From Lineus longissimus (taxonomy: Eukaryota > Nemertea > Pilidiophora > Heteronemertea > Lineidae), in the NCBI RefSeq assembly GCF_910592395.1, contig NC_088313.1, positions 6,944,501 through 7,008,500 on the forward strand: a DNA stretch of 64,000 nucleotides. Direction: 5' to 3'. Positions within the stretch are counted from its first letter, which is position 1. Each line of letters opens with the position of its first letter. Below the pieces are notes generated by a model that made no database searches, had not been told where the DNA came from, and saw nothing but the letters and a program-made list of their open reading frames with translations. A program made the translations under genes and the position numbers. Positions 23,701 through 35,700 of the stretch are shown here, one piece after another.

Positions 23701-26700
23701 TCCCCAAAACTGCTGCAATTGAACAAATTGTTCAAATTCGTCTGCTCGATTTGATGCCATGATGCAGAGCAACATCGCCAACTTCGAAAAATAGATTATA
23801 ATAATGACAATGAATTTTTCTGAAGGAAAAAAATGCTTTGATCGGAATCTTTAACTTGTTGTCAAAGTTCGGTCCTGAGATAAATTTGTGTACAGTTTCG
23901 CAATTTTTAGCGTGATTCTGGCGTGAAATTTAGCCATGATGTAAAAAACCTTTTAACGAGTGTGAAATGGAAACACATGCAAAGGATTGCATAATTTGGA
24001 GGTCCTACAAAAGCCCTGCAAAAGCCCTGCAATGGGCAGACAAGGTTTTTTTGCAAAAACGCCTCTCTGGTGCAAGAGCAGTTCTGCTATGCTTGATTGA
24101 ACTGTTTCGTGTTCAGTAATCTGTGACAGTAAATTGGATTTCTTGGTGTCGTAAGAAAGAGGACATCATTGTAATAAATGGTGTTTGCCAATTTCCAAAA
24201 TATCTAGCTATGTCCAGAAAATTAACAAATCAATCTCGGTTTCTTATTTTGAAACACCCTGTATATGGTGCGTTTAGCACTGATAAATAGTGCATGGCTT
24301 TTCCGACATACCGTTCGGCATAAGTATAAATGGTGCCGCCCAGCTACATTATTTCTAGCCAATTTTGTAGTTAGTTTTCGATTCCAACAGCTGGAAAATA
24401 TTGAGTTAAGACCTAAGCGTCAACTAGGACATTAGCTCTATAACCAATACTGGGCTACAGAAGTCGGAGAGATTCGGAGAAAGTTATTTTTGTTGTTTTT
24501 TTCACATGTAACTTTTCGTTTGCATCTGAAGATCTGACTCCTTGCACACGGTGAACTACGAAGGCGGTGATCATCGTATTGTCCTCCGCGACGAACAACA
24601 TCTCACCCATCCATTTGCAATCACAACATTCGGAAACAATGTCTACTGGACGGATTGGACAACGAATTCAATTACCAAGGTACAAGTATGCCTGGCTATA
24701 ATCTTCTCAGGTTCAGATATGTAAAGACCTTCACTACTGTAGCCGAAAATTTCGGTCCAACGTGCGATAACGCACGTACGGTCCTGGAGACAAATTTTCG
24801 GTCTGATCACGTCATGACGCAATGAACTTCGATGCGTGACGCATTGTACGTCATAACGTAATTTCCGGTAATGACGCTATGGTCTCATTAGGGAGGTTTT
24901 TTTGTATTCATGCGCGGCCAAGCCTTAACCGTAGTTCCAAAATAGTATGTCAGTGTTGATTCAGCAGTTGTTTTGGCAAAGACATGTTTTTTTGGAGTTT
25001 CTGAAACCTAGAGCGCTACTCAATATGCTGTTAACAAGAAACTACGCATTTACTGTTGTTGCCGACATATGTGTACACTGAACTTGGGATGTGCGTCGGC
25101 CCCGTGTTGAAATGCCGTCCAGTGCCAGTTGGTGCGTTTTTCGCCGATTTGTGCAAAATTCAACATATCTCAAAAGTACAATGGTTGACCCTCGGGTTTT
25201 TTTTATTTTTGTGTAGCGTAACCAACTGTCTTTCATGGGAGAATGGTCACTGTAAGAATTATTCAGGAAGACATGTATAATATTTGGGGTTTTTCGTGAT
25301 TGTCCGGCCCAAGTGGCATATTGCCATTTGAGATGGTGAACAGAGCTAGAAGCAAATGCGACGCTTATGATTTATTTCAAGAAAAAAATGCCCGATTTAA
25401 CATCCTGCAGAATCAGGGGAATCGGGCGTTTCCAGTGATATACGACACAAATGGGTTGTTCTCATGCATTCACTTCGGAAACGCATTTTAAAATAGATGT
25501 TACGTCCTGTTAATGGGGCACGTCATCATCGCGTACATTTGGGAAAAACTCCCTAACGAGACCTATAGAGTCCAGTACACAACAGAATAACGTAAAAAAT
25601 GTCCAGTAGTGAAGTGGTTTAGTGAGGTGCTACAGTTGTAAAAAAAGGTTTGAAACGTGTTGTAATAGATCTCTCCAAAAACTACAAAAGTTATATCATT
25701 CTTGTGTACCTTTGTGTGAAGAGAAAAGTACGTGTTGGTTATACTGGTGTATGCTTTCCATCATCCAAGCGTTTATATAGATTATCATTATGTCATTCAA
25801 TATGTTCTCTGGACTCACATTACTGGAGATTACGTAGGCGATCGTGATGCAAGGAGAACGAGAATCACGATCCCCTACCTATCCTGTCGGAGAAACTCAA
25901 GAGGATTTTCTCTCAGCAGGATTTGTAGTTTCGTTCAAACCAGGCAATACGCTGAGACAGATGGTCGTGCACCCTCACGATAAATTCCCCAAATTTAAAT
26001 GTAATGACGTTGTTTACTGTTTACGCTGCAAGGAAGCAGACTGTAAGCGTTTCAACTTATCAGACATGTGACACCAGGCCGTATGGACAACGCCAACTGT
26101 CTTCTCACGGGAAGTTGCGAGAACGGACGTGAACAACATCAGTCCTGAAGAAGCCGATTGGTGTGTCCAGGGAATAGATTGAACGTCACAGTGTTAATTT
26201 ATGTGTGGTTATAGAGAAACCTCATACTAATATGTATTCAATATTTGATTAATAACAAGTTTAGGCAAATTATGTTACAGGCTAATAAATGGAATGGCAC
26301 CAACGTTGAGATCGTATCTCGCACTACCACACAGCCTTTCGGTGTCCTTGTCTCTCACTCCTCTCGCCAGCCCGACTCCCCGAATCCATGCGAACCCCCA
26401 CGCAATGGAGGTTGTTCTCATCTCTGTTTGATCAACTCAGACCCGCAGCTGGCGAACATGGAATACAAAACACGTGCAGGGTGCGCCTGTCCTCATCCGA
26501 TGATACTGAAGGCTGATAAGAAAACATGCGGCAGTAATGAAAGTAAGTACCAGAAAGAAGAGGTTTTTAAAATAACCACGGATATCATTTTATATCATTT
26601 TTCATAAAAACATCATTTTGCGATCTCTTTTAATGGATCTTACATCGAAAACCGTTCTTGTGAATATATTTGGAATCAAATATGAATGGTTCAATTGAGT

Positions 26701-29700
26701 AGATAACTCATCAGAAATTCAAATTAGAACCAGTCTTTACCTCAGTTTCGTGTAAAACGCCAAATCAAAACCTCACTCGAAATACATCAGGCAATTTCAT
26801 TATGTTCTCACAGGGAAATATTTGTTATGTGGTAATTCCCGACTGAGCGACACTGCTTTTCAATATACCAGTCGAGCAGATCTGTAAATGTCAACCATGA
26901 ATAAGACGGTCATTTTTTTAAATACCATCGTTGACATAATTGAACATGACATATTTGATGATATTGAAAAAAAAATCAAATATACATTATATGTTGACCC
27001 AATGCTTAGAGACCATTGAAAATTGTCTCTACAGTCCATATCACAATGGACATCCCTCAATTCGCGTAATTGCGCGTAGGTCGCGCGTACATCGCGTGTA
27101 GGTCGCGCGTATAAACACGCAAGCGAAAGATGGAGGACGAAGCAGAAAGAATGGCGATCGGCCGGGTCTGGGTTAAATCTGTGTGTCGTATAAACCTGAG
27201 TTCCCACCGTAAAAGGATGCTGTGCTAAGTAGTGCATCAGGAAATGAATAATTCCACTATTCACTAAAAGAATGAGTCATCACTTGATTGGACTGGTCGT
27301 AGGCCTAGTTTTAAATATGACTACGTTCTGTTAATTGACATGACTTGTGATTGACATGATCACGGCCTATTTATTATAATCTGCGCCGATTTCTATCTAT
27401 TAGAAATTCATTTATTATTGAAATACTATGCACCAATGGTCGGTAGCATTGGTATCAGATGAATTAGCAAGTTTTCAGCAATTTTCTTGATTCAGCATTT
27501 TGATAAGCAGAAAAATATTCGAAAACCTGCCCAAGAGCCGGACTTACCGGGGCAATTCCACGGTAACACACGTGACATTTGCGGACATTTGTTGACTTGC
27601 ACAGAGTTAATGCATTGATGCTGGATGTTGGTTGGACTCTGATGGGATACCTATCTAGTTATCCTTTAAATGTACACTAATTCTTGTTTTGAAACGTGAA
27701 AGTATCTGAGTAAAGTGGTCAAAATGTGTGGTAACACACGTGACCCTGATTAGACATGATTTTTCATCAACTCTAGTTTCATCCATAAACTCTGTGAAGT
27801 GTGTCGGCCAATTGTAAGTTTGCCAATATGAGGCCCTGCATGGATAAATAAGCAATGGGCAAAGGATTCTAATGAAATAAAAAATAGTACACCTTTCAAA
27901 AATTTGGCTATTTATTGTGGTAACACACGTGACGTGCCAGGTAACACAAGTGGCGTTTTCTGAATTTGCAGCCAGAAAAGTCAAAAATAGCAATGGTATC
28001 TGGTCAAAAGAACATTTTTTTCCCTTTTCCAGAGTGCTTTATTGGTATGGTCTACCAATGTAGCTGTTATTTCAAAGTTTGATTCAGTAAATCTTCATTT
28101 CCATGGAAATTTCCAAAACGAATGACATGACATCATTATGAAATCACCATGACACCTTTTTGGACTGATGCTGTCATCTCTTAAAAGGTTGAGGTAGTTT
28201 ATTTTGTCCGGTCGCAACTCTCTGTTTGCCTTGTTGTTTTCAGAAAATCATGTCACGAGTGTACCAAATGTCACGTGTGTTGCTTGTTTTTTTCTGGGAA
28301 GGGGTTAATATTTCAATCAGTTCTCATTTTTAGATTATAGCTTACAGCTTCCAACTGAGGTTGTAAGTTGGAGCCTTAATGAAGACTTTTCAGCAGATAT
28401 ATTTTGTTTTCCAGTACTACTTGTTCGGTATTTTTGGCAACTGAAAATTACATGCTAAAACACAATTTGTTCTCCATTTCATCTCTGTGACATTAAAAAG
28501 GTTGACATTTGATAAAGGGCGGTAAAAAAATTTGAAAAATGTGTGGATACACAATCTTTAGACCAAGTCTTGTCCGCTTATATACCATCTTGACTCAGTA
28601 TAAGCATTTTTTTAATTTTGACCCTGATGTTGGTATTTTGATAGAATTGCCCACCAGTCAATGATCTCAACATTGTTTTTCAATAAGTGTGTTTGATTCC
28701 TTCCCAAAATTTTGCCAGACGTGATACCAAAATGGAAGTTATTTACATCGTTTTGAGTCGCTGTATCCTGCAGGTTTTTGTGGCTAGTGACGGTAAGCAA
28801 GTTTTATCTTAAAGGAATGGACAACTTTTTACTGCAGTATGTTTGTTTTTCTTCTGTTTCATCAGTCAACTATTTTTGTGAACGTGTTTGATGCTTTTTC
28901 AATTTTGTTTTAGCTCTTTAGATAGTAGAAAAACGCGTTATTTGTTATTTTAGTACGCACAGGACCTGGCACGTGAGTGCACGCCGAGATCGTAGTTCAC
29001 GTCATCCCGCTATTACGTCATTTCCAACGTCAATTTCTTAACGTCCTTTCCATTATCGTCGCAGTAACGGGGTAATGGCCGATCTCTCCGGTCAACAGTT
29101 GAAAACGTAGCTACAATCCAACTACAATAACTTGGGACTTTGGCCATCACCGTGACGTAGGAAAAATCGTATCAGCACTACGACGTCACAGGGTAGATCC
29201 ATGGCTCCAGGAAGCTCCTTACTAGTGCATCGTTCGACATGGAAAGAATCAACAAATGGAGAGCTAACTGAACTCGGGTTAAATCGGAGTCAACATCAGA
29301 AAAGCGAGATAAGTCAGTCAGATTTTGAATTTTTCTTTTGTTTGTACAATTTGTTGATGGAAACTACTTATGTGGAATAGGAGGTGACTGGGACGTCGAC
29401 AGCCGGGTAATATTGCCCTTAATACCAATGGTCATCTAATATGATACAAAGGACAACTTAACTTGTCTCACTGACCCATGGTTGAGCCAGATCCGATCAT
29501 TCGCATATAATAACAAGATAGATTAGATAAGCCATCTTGATGACATTAGTGTTAGGTAGGTTTGTCTTAACTGTTATAGAAAGTGAGTCACCTTCTCCTG
29601 TCATGTTTACCAGTTTTGGATGTCTGCTGATTGCAAGATCAATCGGTCATGGTCAGTGTCGTATACACCGAGAGAGACCATGAAGACGGAGCAAGGGAAG

Positions 29701-32700
29701 GAAAACGGGAGACGATGTCTCGAAACCTTACTAGTTTATTCGTACATGATGTTACAGCATATGCACATGCGCGCTGCGATTAAGCACAAATAGCAACTAC
29801 ATGTATTTCATATTGATTATAATTTGGCCGTTATTTGCCGCTTCAAAAGAACAATATATAGTGGCTATTTACAAATATGCTGATTAGATACTTTAAACTG
29901 AAACGACTTCTCAGTCCCTGAAAATTTAACTGAAAGTTTAAAACCGTGTTCCATATATCGTCCTTTTGGGATGTCAAGGTTCGGAGAAGAATGACAATTG
30001 CACCCTATTTCAAGCGGAGACGAATGGAGTCATTAAATTACATGTAAGAAATTCAGTGGGATAGTTGTCCCGTTACGTTACATCATCAAAAACTGGTCTG
30101 TCTGCACTCAAGCGTTTTGGAGGAGCCCTGCAACTTGCTTACGAGCATGTCTTTGATTTTGAGGATCAAGTCGTCTGTTGTGGATTGTTTTGGGGTCCGA
30201 TCAAATCCCCGGGACGAATCTGTAATGACTGCATCGACAATCTCATGGCATTTTCTAGTATGATGTGACATTCCGATGGGATTTAGATGAATCTGTGAAC
30301 ATGATGGACTATGTAGTTGCCGTTATATTGTCCGGAGTTGTAGTAACCACCTGGCGTATATACTGTCTTTTCATCGACAAACCACCGGTTCCTAATATTC
30401 AGGCCAAACCCACCTTATGATGGTACGTAGTAGAGGATCACGGCTCACTGTATTTAGCGCAATCATTACGCTTAGCGCAATGAATGGGGGAAAACCCAAA
30501 ATGTGGTACCTATTTCTCTGCCTATTGAGAAACACGATGAAATGCATGTAATTGGACATAGGGCACGAGATCAACTACTTCCGCTTAGGTAGTGTTCATT
30601 ATTTGGTTTAATACATTTACCCACACATGATGATTTACCATGGATAAACATTCGAGGACGGACCTGTAGCTCCGATATTTTCGATTTATACTAACACTAC
30701 TACTCCAATAACAAAAAACTGAAGTACGGGTACTGTTAGGTCGACGACTTTTGCGAGTGTGAGTTTGTGATTACCTTGGTTCCATAATCGTCGTAAGATG
30801 GCAGGGTGGTAGGTAGACTTAGTTCCCCGACCAGCCAACCGGCACCCGTCCCGGACTGTACAGTACACAGGGTGGTATTTCGTACGTTAACGTAATAGTG
30901 TTGATTTTTGTCTGCATTCAGTGGTGTAAGTAGATTTTGACCTGATAAACCTGATATGTGTCATCCCCGGAATGATTGGATAGGTTTGATAGGCGATTTT
31001 CTTCCGTGAAAGACACACTTTCGTGCTCTGTTCAATCTTCTCCGCTCACCACCCTCTTCTCACCGAGGCTAATCCATTAGTAAATGCCTACTCCCCTGGG
31101 GCTTATTAAAGGGGGACTATAGGCCTAGGCAGGAGCAGAGGTGCTAATTTGGCCATCTTCAGGCGACTTTTGCACAGTGAGGGCGCTGGGCCATGTCCGA
31201 TTCAGCACTAAATATATTCCTTACACAAGCGTGAGATGTGAGAGAACCCTTTTGGCGACTTTGTTTTAATTTATCTTGCTGCCTATATTGTCTCTTTAAG
31301 GTAATCTTTCTTATCCCAAAGCAAAACAGACATGATATTCAAGCTTATAGGTCACCGCCACCACACCATGTACTACTACTAGTATATAATAGTAGATCAA
31401 TAGGCGCGCCATCTATGAGATGATACGATAACTGACATCTACCCTCGTTCCATTGTATTTTTTAGTGTCAGAAAATAATGATTGCTCCCGAGGCGTAATA
31501 TTGCGCTAAATAGGCGTAATATTGCGCTAAAAACAGTAAGCCGAGGATCACAATACACGCATGGTAACGACCAATAGCAGTAGACTTGGACAGCAGGCCA
31601 AGGTTTTAGTGGGGCTGCTGTATGTTTCGCAGGTGGCCTAATAGGGTTGCGTCATTTGTAGGGACGAGTGCCGCGGCGGAATAATACGGGGTGTCCCACA
31701 AAATACTCCACCGGTTTTTACGGGGTGTTTAATTTCAAAATTTGAGTACCTTAAAAAGCGTAAAAAAGGCATATCAAGGCTTGTTTGCTAAGTGTAATGG
31801 ATGATTGAAAGGGACTTCGAACAACAATGTCTGGTCCATAGTTTGGAATCCGGGAGAATTACCTTAGCAATTTAGTTGGGACACCACGTAGGCCTAAAAG
31901 GGCAAAAACAATTGAGTAATCAGTGAGGTTTCAGGCGTATATAAAGTTTGGGTACTGTTGGAAACCTCTTCTTGCCTTGCCTACAACTTGTAGAATTATG
32001 GATGAGCCACTGTCTAAAAGAAAGCGTAGTTATTCCGTGTCGGAGAAGCTGCGATACCTGCGAGACTTTGAGATTGCCCTTGGAAATGGCACTGTGCGAA
32101 CGATGACAGAATTTGCCAACCACCACAACATACCTTTTGAGACGTTTCGCAGGTGGAACCGTCATGACCTGGAATTGAAGGAGGAGCAGAACCGGGGCAA
32201 AGACCGAAAGGTGAAGCAGAGGTTGATTGGTTACTGGCCTGAGGTCGAAGACCAACTAGAAATTTGGTTCCGGGATGTTCGGCGAAGACGTCTACCTGTT
32301 GTGATCCAGGATGTCCAGGAGAAGGCCGTGCAACTATTCCAGACCTGGTGGGATGCCCTCCCAGAAGAGCGCCGACAACTCGCCACAGAGGCAAAACCAC
32401 TAATGCATGATTTCCATGCATCCAACGGCTGGGTGGAACTTTTTAAGAAGAGGAAGGACAGCAGCCTGCGAAAAGTCACGAAGAACACTACCACCATTCT
32501 AGAAAACGCCGTTGTCCTGGTTCGAAACTTTCGCGATGAAATAACCAACACCATCGAAAATTTTGGTATACCAATGCGCCTGTTTTTCAACATGGACCAG
32601 ACTTTCCTCCTTTTTGACCTCAGCCTAATGTACACCCTCAATGAGAAAGGCGCCAAGGCTGTTGATGTACGAACCTCCAGGAAGAATGCAAATCTGGGAT

Positions 32701-35700
32701 GTTCTGTTACACTTTGCGTGGCGGCGAATGGCTATAAGATGCGAGCTCACATCACCTTTCCGAGAAGAGGATTTGTTCGCGCGCTTCGAGCTCTGAAAGA
32801 GGCCGAATTGCCCAAAAACGTTGTGGTCACATCGTCTGCTACGAGATGGGCCAGACAGGAAACGAGTCACCATTGGCTTGACGAAATCTTCATCCCATAC
32901 GTCCATGAGGCCCATGCTGAACGGTTCATACTTTTGGTGGATCAGTTCAGAGTACATCGAGCGGAGAACTTCAGGAATCGTCTCACTGCAGAAGGGGGCA
33001 GACTCAACTTTGTACCGGCCTGATGCACATCTTTGGCACAACCCCTGGATGTGGCTGTCCTGAGATCCTTCAAATGTCACGCCAGACAAGCATGGAAGTC
33101 ATGGAAGACCGAAAACACCAACGAAGCAGGCCAGTGTGATCCAATTGGACTCAGAGATGTTGTCAACATCGTCAGCCGTGCCTTGGAAGCGATCAGCCCA
33201 GAGGTCGTCGAGCATGGATTTGAGAAAGCGTTACGCCCTCAGAACATAGACGCAGGTCCACACCCAGTTCCAGATGACGACGATGACGACGAACAGGGGG
33301 TAGAATTCCTCAATCTGCCTGATGAGATTGAGCCTGAGATAGCAGGGCAGTAAGCAATCGGGTCAATAGAGAAAATCGGCAACCGGACCAGAATAAAAAT
33401 TCAAAATAATGAATAAAAAAATTAAAAAAACAGAAATGAGAAATAAAAAATAAAAACAATGAATAAAGGCAAAAAAAGATGAATAAAGATTGGATGAAAG
33501 CCAATCTGAATAAACATGAATGCATGAAGCGTCGCTGTCTTGAAGCGATGCTGGTAGAGCCCCCAAAAGGCCTGTGATGCCCACTCCAACGCGTTTTATG
33601 TGAGAAAGGGTTAACGTTGATCTATCAAACAGACCCAAACCGCAAAACGGCACTGAAACCGCAAACTCAGACCGCAAACCACAATAAACGCGAGCGCTTT
33701 GCATATCCCATGTGTCTCGTTAGGCCAATCTGTCCTTCTACTAGTAATACACCTACTTCATTCAATTTTCGACCAATGAGTGAAATGGTATTGTGCCCTG
33801 TGCTCGCGGTAGGCGTATGCATTAAAGGCCATGACTCCAGGTATTTTGCCATTTCCTGCTGTTAGACGATTGCAAAATTGCACCTAACAATCTATACAAT
33901 ACAGAAAACCCCATGCAATTTGCCAATCCATTTTGAAGATATAGCCATTTATGTGTTTGACAACAGGCTAGTAACTGGCTTGTTAGAGCCAGGCGGCGGG
34001 TTCACCAAAGGTTGTGATGTAGATCAGGCTATTGCCCTAATTGGGAGGACAAATATCAATTATATCAATTAATGCTCTTAAAATTGATATATAAAGTCTG
34101 TTTTTTATTGACATTTTCAATGTTCTAGTATGAAAGCATACTTTTGCCCATGATAAATGAGTTTATTGTATTCCAAAAAGTAATTAATCTAATTTTTTAA
34201 TCTTTTTGGAAAAACGGTAATGTTTATTTTAGAAGCCGAATCTCACATCTAGAAAGTGTTATTGGAGAACTATGAACCATGCTCTTTCTTAGAGTAATGT
34301 AACAATTAACCATGCTCTTTCCTGGAGATTTAGGATAATGAAACATGATCTTTCTGAGAAAACTTTATCAATGAACCATGATCTTTCTCAGAAAACTATT
34401 GTAATGAAACCTGCTCTTTCTTGGGATAATATAAGAATGAACCGTTCTCATTGTTTGAGAACTATGATTAACCATGCTCATTCTTGATGTTGACTTCTCT
34501 TTTCTTTTCCTTTTTTGGACGGGTTTGAATGGGATAATGAAATTTGGTTTGCTGTTTTTGCTCTTGTGATATCTACATATTTCAAAACATTCCATAAGTT
34601 GGTCCCTCCTGCGTAAGCATGGGTTTTTCTTGCCCTCTGGCAAAAACACTTGTGCTCTCGTGTATAAATGTTAATAATTTTGTATCTATAGGCTAACAAC
34701 AGGCTGTGATGTCATATGTTAATAATTTATATGATCTGCTTATAAATTATTCTTGTTAGTCAGTCTAGCTAGTCTCCTCTAATGACATCTGCCTAACGGA
34801 TAGTTGGAAATTGAACGTAGGGATTTTAAGTTTTGTCTTGCCACTGAGTCAAGTTTATAGCCATAATTTTATATGGAGTATCTATTTCCATCAGGGAGAG
34901 TCATGAGATGAGATAGGTGTGATCTGTCACATAATATAATTCAATATAGATTACATTTATCTAACTGCCTCTTGTATGAACTCTCACTCTCTGAACTGTA
35001 TGCGGAAGCCATCTTGCTTTGTTCTGAATAGCCGGATCTACGTCATCAACAAATCCCTAGCGGCCACATGTGGAACTAATCTAAAGTTGTGTGTGGTGGG
35101 AAATTCAAATAGTTTAAAATTGAAAATTGAAATAACTAAATAATGACTTTATTATTAGAATTTTTTTAATGTCTGGGATCTTGTTTTTTTAACCCTCAAC
35201 ATATTTCATGAGTATCAAGCATGTTTCAAACCTAGATATACGGCCTTTAAGCCTAATGAACCGGTCTTACATCGATGAAAAGACAGTATTTGTGTTGGTC
35301 GAGGCACGTTTGTTAAACTGACAACAGGCGGCGTGAGCGTGTCATATCATGTCGGCCTGGCTTTGTCGTTTTCTTCGTCTTAAAAGTAAAATTTATCTGG
35401 TTTTATGGGCACTTATGCACTTTAAACGTGGTCGAATTCCATCCTCAAATTGAATGTAACAGTACGTATCAAGTAAAAAATCTGCGCGATCAGAACAGCC
35501 ATATTTTGCAAGTCTTTGCTTATTACAGAAAGTGCGAAATGTCGGGGCGATCTTGCATCTGCCGCTCAGGTGCCCGGCTTAGATGGTAGCACCGTCTATT
35601 ACCTTTCGCATGTTAGCCAGGCCAGCAATTCATACGGAAAAAAACACACGAAAAACACATTTTGCGCTGAAAATATGGTTTGGAGAAAAATCTACATGCA

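Larger units (their letters stand above)
30358..33825. repeat. Segmental duplication copy A (with pogo-like element)
   Basis: Direct repeat of 36503-38868, about 95 percent identical by eye, excluding the 1101-bp insertion at 30442. Carries a pogo-like transposase. Homology stops abruptly after GTATGCATTAA. Confidence 0.9.

Noticed and set aside
32014-33089. Several minus-strand open frames in the pogo copies (also 36966-38133)
   Set aside because: Antisense shadows of the transposase; no family resemblance of their own.
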